Origin: an uncultured Erysipelotrichaceae bacterium
GTDB taxonomy: Bacteria; Bacillota_I; Bacilli_A; Erysipelotrichales; Erysipelotrichaceae
Reading direction: 5' to 3'
Assembly (NCBI GenBank): GCA_934675465.1
Contig: CAKUQM010000030.1
Span: 1-20,956, forward strand
Length of the DNA: 20,956 nucleotides
Position numbers and translations under genes: made by a program. The notes beneath the pieces are model-generated. The model searched no databases. It was given only the letters and a program-made list of their open reading frames with translations, and had not been told where the DNA came from. Shown piece by piece: positions 1 to 6,571 of the stretch (positions within the stretch are counted from its first letter, which is position 1; every line of letters begins with the position of its first letter).

Positions 1-380
1 GCCATACCAACAGCACAACTTACACCCTGTCCTAAAGAACCAGTAGACATATCTACTGCATCTAAGAAAGAAGTACTAGGATGACCCTGTAACTTAGAAC
101 CAAGTTTTCTAAAAGTTAATAAGTCTTCATCGATTAATTCCTTCTCTTTTAAAGCTGCATATAATGCAGGTGAACAGTGTCCCTTAGACAAGACAAAACG
201 ATCTCTATCTTTTGAAGAAACATTATCCTTATTAATATCCATCTCTTCAAAATATAAGTAAGTAATAATATCCGCACAACCCAAAGAACCTCCTGGGTGA
301 CCACTTTGTGCAGCATATACCATGTCAACGATATTCTTTCTAATATTATTGGCATGCCTTTGTAATTGAATGTTATCCAT
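1..380 (-). CDS. Transketolase N-terminal subunit, second copy (partial, cut by left edge)
   Basis: This is the 5' part of a split-transketolase N-half gene that continues off the left edge; 126 codons are visible and open. The protein begins MDNIQLQRHANN and keeps the GHPGGS motif (His28) and the FVLSKGHCSP motif typical of the thiamine-diphosphate-binding half. The start ATG (378-380) has GGAGG eight bases upstream. It is nearly the same as the complete gene at 1463-2278: bases 1-272 match 1899-2170 exactly, with changes only near the start codon and different DNA upstream. Together with a C-half gene outside the window it would transfer two-carbon ketol units between sugar phosphates in the cytoplasm. 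It lies downstream of the complete transketolase pair, separated by a probable terminator, so it may have its own promoter. Confidence 0.9.
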   Translation of the reverse strand, partial: MDNIQLQRHANNIRKNIVDMVYAAQSGHPGGSLGCADIITYLYFEEMDINKDNVSSKDRDRFVLSKGHCSPALYAALKEKELIDEDLLTFRKLGSKLQGHPSTSFLDAVDMSTGSLGQGVSCAVGM

Positions 381-520
381 TTTCATCCTCCAAAAACATT
401 GTAACATATGAGCCAATTTTTACTAATCCATTATCAAGACTTTTTCACATATTAAGGATAATAAAGCACTTTAAGTAATTTTTGATACCATATGTGCAAA
501 TATAAGCACAACAAATTAAA

Positions 521-555
521 AAGACGATTATGATATTTAATTCTATGACCGTCTT
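521..555 (-). terminator. Probable rho-independent terminator after the transketolase pair
   Basis: On the minus strand AAGACG pairs with CGTCTT around an imperfect but extended stem, and the stem is followed by TTTTTAATTTG. It begins 18 bases past the stop codon of the transketolase C-half gene, the expected position for a terminator. The inner stem has mismatches, so strength is uncertain. Confidence 0.6.
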
Positions 556-573
556 ATTTAAATTTCATCATAT

Positions 574-1479
574 TTAGTTTTTGATTTTTTCAACAATATG
601 TTTACTAGTTAAACCATATTTATCTAGTACATCACTTGCTTTTCCGCTTTGACCAAAGACATCATTTACACCAATTGGATATAAAGGCGTAGAAATATCA
701 GTTTGCGCTTTTACTTCTGAAATAGCAGAGAAGAGACCACCGATGATATTATGTTCTTCTAGTGCATAAGCTTTCTTATGTGAACTAAGCATAGATAAAA
801 TGCCTTCTTTATCAATTGGTTTAATAGAACATACATTAACTACAGTTGCATCTACTTCTTCTGCTGCCTTTAATGCCTCTATAACCATTAAACCAGTAGC
901 GAACAAGACAATATCCTTACCAGTTCTCACTACATCGGCCTTATTGAAGTCAAAGACTGTATTCTCGTTATATACATCATCAACTTTGCCTCTACCCATT
1001 CTGATGTAACATGGTCCTTTTTCTTTTAATACATAATCAAGTAGGGCTTTTGTTTCGTATTGGTCGCATGGAACATATGCTTTCATGTTTGGCAGTGCAC
1101 GCATGATGGCAATATCTTCAATAGCCTGATGACTTGCACCATCTTCACCTACACATAAGCCAGCATGAGTTGCACAAACTTTTACATTTAAATTTGGATA
1201 ACAAATAGAATTTCTAATGATTTCAAATGCTCTTCCTGCTAAGAAAATTGCGAATGATGAAGCGAAGGCTATTTTACCGCTTTTCGCAAGACCTGCAGCC
1301 ATACCCATCATATTACACTCTGCAATACCAGCATTGAAGTGTCTTTCAGGGCATGCATCTTTCGCAAGATTTGTTTTTGTAGACTTAGTTAAATCCGCAT
1401 CAAGAACAACGATATCTTTGTTTTCTTTAATTAATTCAGCTAATTTCTCACCATATGCGTTTCTAGTTTCTTGTGCCAT
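574..1479 (-). CDS. Transketolase, C-terminal subunit
   Basis: This 301-residue protein is the pyrimidine-binding plus C-terminal half of a split transketolase. It carries the GIAE motif with the Glu (E54) that activates thiamine diphosphate, a GEDGASHQ motif, and the C-terminal transketolase domain from about residue 185. Its start overlaps the end of the N-half gene by 17 bases, so the two are translated together and should form one enzyme. AAGGAG lies seven bases before the ATG. Family knowledge: split transketolases act in the pentose phosphate pathway, and some dedicated pairs act on unusual sugar phosphates (for example the apulose-4-phosphate transketolase AptA/AptB). The position beside a PTS operon favours a dedicated catabolic role over housekeeping, but the sequence does not settle this. 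Confidence 0.93.
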   Translation of the reverse strand: MAQETRNAYGEKLAELIKENKDIVVLDADLTKSTKTNLAKDACPERHFNAGIAECNMMGMAAGLAKSGKIAFASSFAIFLAGRAFEIIRNSICYPNLNVKVCATHAGLCVGEDGASHQAIEDIAIMRALPNMKAYVPCDQYETKALLDYVLKEKGPCYIRMGRGKVDDVYNENTVFDFNKADVVRTGKDIVLFATGLMVIEALKAAEEVDATVVNVCSIKPIDKEGILSMLSSHKKAYALEEHNIIGGLFSAISEVKAQTDISTPLYPIGVNDVFGQSGKASDVLDKYGLTSKHIVEKIKN

Positions 1480-2278
1480 TGTTTAACTCCTTCATTGCTA
1501 GTTCATATTCTTCTTTATTAGGTGCCTTACCATGCCAACCAGCATTATTCTCCATATAAGAAACGCCCTTACCTTTTACAGTATGAGCTACGATAACAGT
1601 TGGCTTACCCACTACTTTTTCCTTGAAACCATTTCTAATAGAATCAAAGTCATTACCATCAATCTCTACAGTATGAGCACCAAAAGCTAAAGCCTTTTCT
1701 TTTAAAGGAAGTGGACCAATAACATCTTGTACATTACCATCAATTTGTAAACCATTATTATCGAATATAACTACAAGATTATCTAACTTATAATGACACG
1801 CAGCCATTAAAGCTTCCCACACAATACCCTCTTCAGCCTCACCATCACCAACAAGACAATAGATTGTATGATTATTGTTATCTAGCTTATTAGCTAAAGC
1901 CATACCAACAGCACAACTTACACCCTGTCCTAAAGAACCAGTAGACATATCTACTGCATCTAAGAAAGAAGTACTAGGATGACCCTGTAACTTAGAACCA
2001 AGTTTTCTAAAAGTTAATAAGTCTTCATCGATTAATTCCTTCTCTTTTAAAGCTGCATATAATGCAGGTGAACAGTGTCCCTTAGACAAGACAAAACGAT
2101 CTCTATCTTTTGAAGAAACATTATCCTTATTAATATCCATCTCTTCAAAATATAAGTAAGTAATAATATCTGCACAGCCCAAAGAACCTCCTGGGTGACC
2201 ACTTTGTGCAGCATATACCATGTCAATGATATTCTTTCTAATATTATTGGCATGAAACTGTAATTCTTTGTTTTCCAT
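1463..2278 (-). CDS. Transketolase, N-terminal subunit
   Basis: This 271-residue protein is the diphosphate-binding half of a split transketolase. Visible motifs are GHPGGS with His28, SKGHCSPALY, and GDGEAEEG starting at residue 144 followed by the Asn-containing segment FDNNGLQIDG, which together bind the thiamine diphosphate and its metal ion. The start ATG is preceded by GGAGGA with good spacing. The gene overlaps the C-half gene by 17 bases. A strong hairpin (2350-2389) separates it from the HAD and PTS genes upstream, so the transketolase pair may be transcribed alone or by read-through. Its first 380 bases are almost duplicated at the left edge of the window. Confidence 0.94.
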   Translation of the reverse strand: MENKELQFHANNIRKNIIDMVYAAQSGHPGGSLGCADIITYLYFEEMDINKDNVSSKDRDRFVLSKGHCSPALYAALKEKELIDEDLLTFRKLGSKLQGHPSTSFLDAVDMSTGSLGQGVSCAVGMALANKLDNNNHTIYCLVGDGEAEEGIVWEALMAACHYKLDNLVVIFDNNGLQIDGNVQDVIGPLPLKEKALAFGAHTVEIDGNDFDSIRNGFKEKVVGKPTVIVAHTVKGKGVSYMENNAGWHGKAPNKEEYELAMKELNNGTRN

Positions 2279-2348
2279 AATCTTCCTCCAAAAAACCTTG
2301 TATAACCATTACTTTACTTATTTGTTATTTTTGATATTTTAAAATTAA

Positions 2349-2390
2349 TGCATACATAAATAAGCGTTAAAATCGCTATTTATGTATGCA
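2349..2390 (-). terminator. Strong hairpin terminator after the PTS/SgcQ/HAD genes
   Basis: A perfect 14-base-pair stem (2349-2362 with 2377-2390, core GCATACATAAATA) has a further GCG/CGC pairing inside a small loop. On the minus strand TTAATTTTAAAA follows. It lies 17 bases after the HAD stop codon. The plus-strand side is also T-rich (ATTCTTTTTA), so it could work both ways. The minus-strand T run is interrupted, which may allow some read-through into the transketolase genes. Confidence 0.75.
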
Positions 2391-2407
2391 ATTCTTTTTA
2401 TTCTTTT

Positions 2408-3058
2408 TTATTTCCTTATTAGTTCTATTTCTGAAAAATCATTTACTTCACAATCAGCTAGAGATGTATCTTGTTTAATCACAGAACCCTTAAAACCTAT
2501 TGTATATAACCCAGCAGACTTGGAAGCCTTGATACCGTTGATTGAATCTTCGATAACCACTAATTCATCTTTGTCTATACCCATCTTATAAATAGCCTCT
2601 AAATAGATATCCGGACTAGGTTTTCCACACTTAAAGTCGTCTCCAGACAATATATATGAAAATCTTTTATCGAGTTTTAAATTCTTTATTACGCTTTCCA
2701 AGTAATCTCTGCTAGAAGAAGATGCTACCATTTTTTTAATGCCCATTTTCTCTAGTTTATCTAGAAATTCCACAAGACCATTCATGGGTTTTATATCGTT
2801 TAAATTGAACCCTTTATTAAAGTAATCTCTTAGATTCTGCTTAACTGTATCGTGATCATCATTAATCTCGAATATCTTTATTACATCATCAGTTATCTTA
2901 TCCATATTTTGTCCAACTAGGAAAGACACTTCCTCAAGAGTCACGGTAATACCTAAGTCATTAAGGTATTTAATTACACTGTTGCAGAAAATAACTTCAC
3001 TATCCAAGATTACTCCGTCACAATCAAATATTACTCCCTTAATCGTTGCTTCTAGCAT
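2408..3058 (-). CDS. HAD-family hydrolase, beta-phosphoglucomutase-like
   Basis: This 216-residue protein has the standard HAD order: motif I DCDGVILDSE (nucleophile Asp12, acid/base Asp14), a helical cap from about residue 18 to 85, motif II VASSSS, motif III lysine in KCGKPSPD, and motif IV VIEDSINGI. This is the subfamily of beta-phosphoglucomutases and small sugar-phosphate phosphatases; the two are not separable by eye. It overlaps the SgcQ-like gene by 20 bases and has no strong ribosome site of its own, so translation is probably coupled. As last gene before the hairpin of a mannose-type PTS operon, it most likely acts on the imported sugar phosphate. Substrate unknown. Confidence 0.9.
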   Translation of the reverse strand: MLEATIKGVIFDCDGVILDSEVIFCNSVIKYLNDLGITVTLEEVSFLVGQNMDKITDDVIKIFEINDDHDTVKQNLRDYFNKGFNLNDIKPMNGLVEFLDKLEKMGIKKMVASSSSRDYLESVIKNLKLDKRFSYILSGDDFKCGKPSPDIYLEAIYKMGIDKDELVVIEDSINGIKASKSAGLYTIGFKGSVIKQDTSLADCEVNDFSEIELIRK

Positions 3059-3836
3059 TTTTCATCAATAATTTAACTCTCTCAGGATCAACGCTCTTAT
3101 AAAAATCACCATCATATTTAATGCCGGTACCAACAATACAACCATCAGCATACTTAAGTATTTCTTTTATAGTTTCTGGCTTTACGCCATTAGAAGCAAG
3201 AACTGGAGTGTTAGTAACTTCTTTAACAGCCTTCACCTGATCAACATCAATAGAAGAACCAGGGGTTGTACTATAAATAAGCAATCCATCAGGATTAACA
3301 TTAAATGTTAAAGTCTTTGTAACCTCTTTAAGCGATCTTTCTGCAAGTTGTTTAGTGCCTTCTTGCAAAACTGCAGTTAATACTTTAACATTAGCACAAC
3401 CAACATAAGATCTATATCTTTCAATCTCGCCTGGATCATAATCATTAATTCCATAAACACCAGCATTAGCGCCATGATAATGAGTTCTGACAAAATCAGC
3501 TCCAGTAGCAGCGGCAATATCGAAAGTTGCCTTAGGACTAGAAGCACAAGTAATCCCAAAAGGAAGCTTTATTTCGCTTTTTAATTCGCCAACTACTTCA
3601 GCAAAAGTAGCTATCACTGTACCATTTACTTTTCTAGTATAAGGAATACTAAATTCATTACAAAACAAGATTCCATCAACCCCACCTTCTTGCAAAGCAA
3701 TTAGGTCTTTTCTAGCTAAATCAACTATTTTTTTTACTCCACCATCTTGATCATACTTAGGATCGGTAGGCATGGCTTGTAAATGAACCATGCCTATTAC
3801 AGGCTTTTCAGCATTAAACATTTCTTTCATCCACAT
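3039..3836 (-). CDS. BtpA/SgcQ-family TIM-barrel protein
   Basis: This 265-residue protein starts with KPVIGMVHLQAMP, the signature opening of the BtpA/SgcQ family, and continues with the barrel segments GVDGILFCNE, FVRTHYHG, DGLLIYSTTPG and a phosphate-loop-like end, PVLASNGV then DGCIVGTGIKYDG. BtpA was named for a role in photosystem I stability. SgcQ of Escherichia coli sits in a PTS-linked sgc sugar operon, and its reaction is not established. The position here, between a mannose-family EIID gene (15-base gap) and a HAD gene (20-base overlap), matches the sgc type of context and suggests a sugar-phosphate enzyme. The start at MWM is preceded by AGAGG at 11 bases; the second Met is an alternative. 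Confidence 0.88.
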   Translation of the reverse strand: MWMKEMFNAEKPVIGMVHLQAMPTDPKYDQDGGVKKIVDLARKDLIALQEGGVDGILFCNEFSIPYTRKVNGTVIATFAEVVGELKSEIKLPFGITCASSPKATFDIAAATGADFVRTHYHGANAGVYGINDYDPGEIERYRSYVGCANVKVLTAVLQEGTKQLAERSLKEVTKTLTFNVNPDGLLIYSTTPGSSIDVDQVKAVKEVTNTPVLASNGVKPETIKEILKYADGCIVGTGIKYDGDFYKSVDPERVKLLMKNARSND

Positions 3837-3851
3837 AATGTCTGTAGCCTC

Positions 3852-4661
3852 TTATAATATTCCGATTAATGAACCAAGTAAACCTACAACGAAAATTCCA
3901 ACGATAATCTTATTAACTGAAACTTTCTTTTTCAATAGATTGAACACAATTAGAACTGTAGCAACACCTAGCAAATTTGGAGCAATAGAAGATAATACAT
4001 CATTAAGAACAACTGTTGACTTGCTCATATTTAACACTAAAGGTGTTGTTATATTAACATTTGAAACAATCATACTACCAGCAATAGTCATACCCAATAC
4101 CGATAAACATTCTGTTAGCTTTTGAAGAATGGTCTTATCCATTATTTTACTTAGAACATTTCTACCTAATGTGTATCCTTGAGTAAATGTAAAGTGACCA
4201 ATACCTAGAATATAAGCAGTATATATAATCATATACAATATTGGAGCAAATGAATTACCAGTCAACGCCATATTAACAACAATAGAAAGTAGAACAACAT
4301 TGACTAGGCTTTGAGTAACCGTATCACCTAGACCAGCCAATGGCCCCATAAGACCTACTTTAATACCATTGATAGCCTCATCAGAAATCTCTTTACCATT
4401 AGCTCTTTCTTCTTCTAATGAACATACTAAACCAGGAATAAAAGCACCCCAGTTGTTCTCTGTATTAAAGAACAACATATGTCTATTTAAAGCAGCAATA
4501 CGATCTTCTTTTTTGTCATACAACTTTTCAATAGCTGGAGCTATAGCCCAACAGAAGCCTAAAGACATCAATCTTTCATAGCTATTACAAGCTTCTGTAC
4601 CAGACTCCCAACGTAAGAATACTCTTCTCAAATCTTTCTTAGTTAATTTCTTTTCAGACAT
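3852..4661 (-). CDS. PTS system mannose/fructose/sorbose-family EIID component
   Basis: This 269-residue membrane protein matches EIID of the mannose PTS family. It has the amphipathic N-terminal part with RRVFLRWESGTEACNSYERL, then the segment ALNRHMLFFNTENNWGAFIPG, the GLMGPLAGLGDT motif, and hydrophobic segments from about residue 125 to the C-terminus. EIID pairs with EIIC to form the sugar-conducting channel. The start codon overlaps the EIIC stop in the arrangement TAATG (1 base shared), a sign of translational coupling and of equal amounts of the two partners. The sugar carried cannot be read from the sequence. Confidence 0.95.
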   Translation of the reverse strand: MSEKKLTKKDLRRVFLRWESGTEACNSYERLMSLGFCWAIAPAIEKLYDKKEDRIAALNRHMLFFNTENNWGAFIPGLVCSLEEERANGKEISDEAINGIKVGLMGPLAGLGDTVTQSLVNVVLLSIVVNMALTGNSFAPILYMIIYTAYILGIGHFTFTQGYTLGRNVLSKIMDKTILQKLTECLSVLGMTIAGSMIVSNVNITTPLVLNMSKSTVVLNDVLSSIAPNLLGVATVLIVFNLLKKKVSVNKIIVGIFVVGLLGSLIGIL

Positions 4662-5404
4662 TAGGCTTCACCACCCTTTCTATTTAGTGAATTATAGTAA
4701 ACCAAAGTACAAGCAATACCAATTAATGCAACGCCTAAAGTTGGTAAACCCAAGTATCCAGATAGTACATAACCAACAATTAAGAATGCAATTAGTTTCT
4801 TATTATAAACAGCTTTCAACATCATACCGATACCTAAAGCCGGTAACAACTTGCCAATTGCAGTAATGGCATTAGTGACTTGAATTGGTAAAGATTGCAT
4901 AATACCTGCTAGATAGTTCGCACCAAGCATAATACCAATAACAGCTGGAATACCATATATTACGCAATATAGTAAGAATGGTAATAATAAGTCGTAAACC
5001 CAAAGTAACTTAGTTTCACCAGTTTGAACGTATTTATCAGCCATATGAACGAAAGTTGCATTAACAGTCATTCTAATATTATCTGAAATAACACCTAATG
5101 CACCTACTGTAACACATACTGTAGCAGATTCAACTGGATCAAGGCCAGAAACAATACAAATTGCTGGACCAATTACACCTGCCCAAATATAGCTATAAGA
5201 AGATACACCACCTACTACCAATGCACCCATGTATACTAGTTGTAATTGCGCGCCAATCGCAACACCTAATTCATAGTTTCCTAAAATTGCACCAATAATA
5301 CTACTACAAGCTAACGGTGAACAATAAATTACCCATGTTGATAATTCGTGTGTTCTAATGAAAGCTGCAAACAAACCAATTATAATCGCTTGAAATAACA
5401 ACAT
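4661..5404 (-). CDS. PTS system mannose/fructose/sorbose-family EIIC component
   Basis: This 247-residue polytopic membrane protein fits the EIIC subunit of the mannose PTS family (agaW/manY/sorA type). It has repeated hydrophobic segments, the typical early stretch ELGVAIGAQLQLVYMGA and a glycine-rich loop GGVSSYSYIWAG. It forms the transport channel with EIID. AAGGAGGA lies a few bases before the ATG. The gap to the EIIB gene upstream is 15 bases and the stop overlaps the EIID start. Nothing looks broken. Substrate unknown. Confidence 0.94.
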   Translation of the reverse strand: MLLFQAIIIGLFAAFIRTHELSTWVIYCSPLACSSIIGAILGNYELGVAIGAQLQLVYMGALVVGGVSSYSYIWAGVIGPAICIVSGLDPVESATVCVTVGALGVISDNIRMTVNATFVHMADKYVQTGETKLLWVYDLLLPFLLYCVIYGIPAVIGIMLGANYLAGIMQSLPIQVTNAITAIGKLLPALGIGMMLKAVYNKKLIAFLIVGYVLSGYLGLPTLGVALIGIACTLVYYNSLNRKGGEA

Positions 5405-5419
5405 TTTATATCCTCCTTT

Positions 5420-5884
5420 TTATTCAAAGATTATTTCCTTATCATCAGGAGTAACTCTAAAATATACTTTTACTCCCATATTTTTAATCTCTCTTAAAGT
5501 CTCTACTTCTTCAGGACTAGCAGATATCTGTTTATACAGCTTTGTCCTATTAGGTCTTGCACACATACCTCCAAGATCAAGTTCTTTAAAAGAAATTTCA
5601 CTCTCAAACACTTTTTTCATCACATAAGGATACTTAGCTAAAATAAACGTATTAACATTATCTTGATCAAATTTTGTTACCACATCCGCAATTTTATCTT
5701 CTGTAATAATCACCAACTCAACATTAGATGGAGCAACCATTTTCATCACATCAGATAAGAAGATATCTTTCGCAGTATCATCATCTATAACCAATATCCT
5801 CTCAATTCCTAAAACTTTTGACCACGCTGCTACAACCTGTCCATGAATCAATCTATCATCGATTCTTATCATCTTTATAGACAT
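5420..5884 (-). CDS. PTS system mannose/fructose/sorbose-family EIIB component
   Basis: This 154-residue cytoplasmic protein carries the EIIB signature IDDRLIHGQVV, in which His14 accepts the phosphate from EIIA and passes it to the sugar. Later EIIB features are VAPSNVELVII and the GGMCARPNRTKLYKQISAS segment. Length is normal for a stand-alone EIIB. The ATG overlaps the end of the EIIA gene by 10 bases and has GGAGG nine bases upstream inside EIIA. A separate B domain, rather than a fused AB protein, is typical of the fructose/sorbose/N-acetylgalactosamine branch. Confidence 0.95.
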   Translation of the reverse strand: MSIKMIRIDDRLIHGQVVAAWSKVLGIERILVIDDDTAKDIFLSDVMKMVAPSNVELVIITEDKIADVVTKFDQDNVNTFILAKYPYVMKKVFESEISFKELDLGGMCARPNRTKLYKQISASPEEVETLREIKNMGVKVYFRVTPDDKEIIFE

Positions 5885-6303
5885 TTTTTATTCCCTCCAT
5901 GCATTTCGTTTGTCTTTTTTCTAAAATCAATAATGCCTCCTACTCCAGCATCTACCAACAAATCTTTTGCTTCCTGTAAAGAACATTTATCAGCTATGGT
6001 TGCTACTTCCAATAACATCGGAAGATTAAGCCCAGTATAGATTTCAACATTCTCAGAAAACTTCATCTCAGCAAACACTTGTGTTGCTAAGACAAAAGGA
6101 CTACCGCCAAACAAATCCACTAAAACTAAAGTCTCTTCATTTCTTTTTAAGATATCGGTTAATTTCTTTTTGTATTCAACAAGATCTTGCCCGGCTGGAT
6201 ACTCAAGGTACTCGATATTAGATACATCTCCTATTATCATTTTTGCAGTATTGTAGAATTCTTTAGCTAGTGAACCATGACTCAATAATAAGATTTTAAT
6301 AAT
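5875..6303 (-). CDS. PTS system mannose-family EIIA component, apparent ATT start
   Basis: EIIA of the mannose PTS family (about 142 residues) takes phosphate from HPr on the His of the SHGSLA motif and gives it to EIIB. The later LVDLFGGSPFVLA segment is also typical. The first ATG/GTG/TTG in frame is TTG at 6285, directly before SHG, which would remove the first beta strand. It also lies 23 bases from the strong AAAGGAGG. Five bases after that AGGAGG an ATT codon (6301-6303) opens the expected family sequence (M)IKILLLSHG, putting the active His at position 9. An in-frame stop (6322-6324) lies upstream and no standard start falls between. I therefore chose the ATT. A sequencing error making ATG into ATT is the main alternative. 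Confidence 0.85.
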   Translation of the reverse strand: MIKILLLSHGSLAKEFYNTAKMIIGDVSNIEYLEYPAGQDLVEYKKKLTDILKRNEETLVLVDLFGGSPFVLATQVFAEMKFSENVEIYTGLNLPMLLEVATIADKCSLQEAKDLLVDAGVGGIIDFRKKTNEMHGGNKKCL

Positions 6304-6337
6304 AGTTTCCTCCTTTCCTAATTACTTACACTGAATT

Positions 6338-6365
6338 TATATATCATTGAGTAACTTGATGTAAA
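6338..6365 (-). promoter_or_regulatory. Candidate sigma-A promoter of the mannose-type PTS operon
   Basis: On the minus strand TTTACA (6365-6360) is followed after 16 bases by TATATA (6343-6338), or after 18 bases by TATAAA. The ribosome site of EIIA follows about 20 bases on. No sigma-54 -24/-12 element (TGGCAC-N5-TTGC) is seen in this gap, although LevR-type regulators usually act on such promoters. Confidence 0.45.
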
Positions 6366-6380
6366 ATATACTAATTTTTT

Positions 6381-6541
6381 TACACACTATTTGTGTGTAT
6401 ATTTTTTTGAAATATACTTACAATCGCGTTAAAACGCATATATTTGATAATTGTCATATGAAAGCACATTATTGTGTATCATTTATTTAAAACAGATTTT
6501 ACACACATTTAGATTTTTTAGTGCTAAAATTGTGCTAAAAT
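6381..6541. promoter_or_regulatory. Operator-like repeats between the PTS operon and its regulator
   Basis: The 268-base divergent gap (6304-6571) has several symmetric or repeated elements. A perfect inverted repeat TACACAC-TATTT-GTGTGTA lies at 6381-6399. GCGTT-AA-AACGC lies at 6426-6437. CACA-TTAT-TGTG lies at 6465-6476. A lone TACACAC half-site lies at 6500-6506. GTGCTAAAAT occurs twice, at 6521-6530 and 6532-6541. The repeated TACACAC half-sites suggest binding by the adjacent regulator. The TAAAAT of the last pair may be -10 elements of the regulator gene. No protein binding is shown by the sequence itself. Confidence 0.4.
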
Positions 6542-6571
6542 CAGAACATAGAAAGAACAATACACTAATTT

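Noticed and set aside
149..355. 68-residue open frame repeated at 2047-2253
   Set aside because: It is another frame inside the two near-identical transketolase N-half genes, so it appears twice only because the gene does; its composition is not protein-like.
6381..6407. TACACAC inverted repeat followed by a T run as a terminator
   Set aside because: It has the right shape on the plus strand, but no plus-strand gene ends upstream; it lies in a divergent promoter gap, so an operator is more likely.
6304..6571. Sigma-54 promoter expected next to a LevR-type gene
   Set aside because: No TGGCAC-N5-TTGC on either strand; a sigma-A-like element is present instead.
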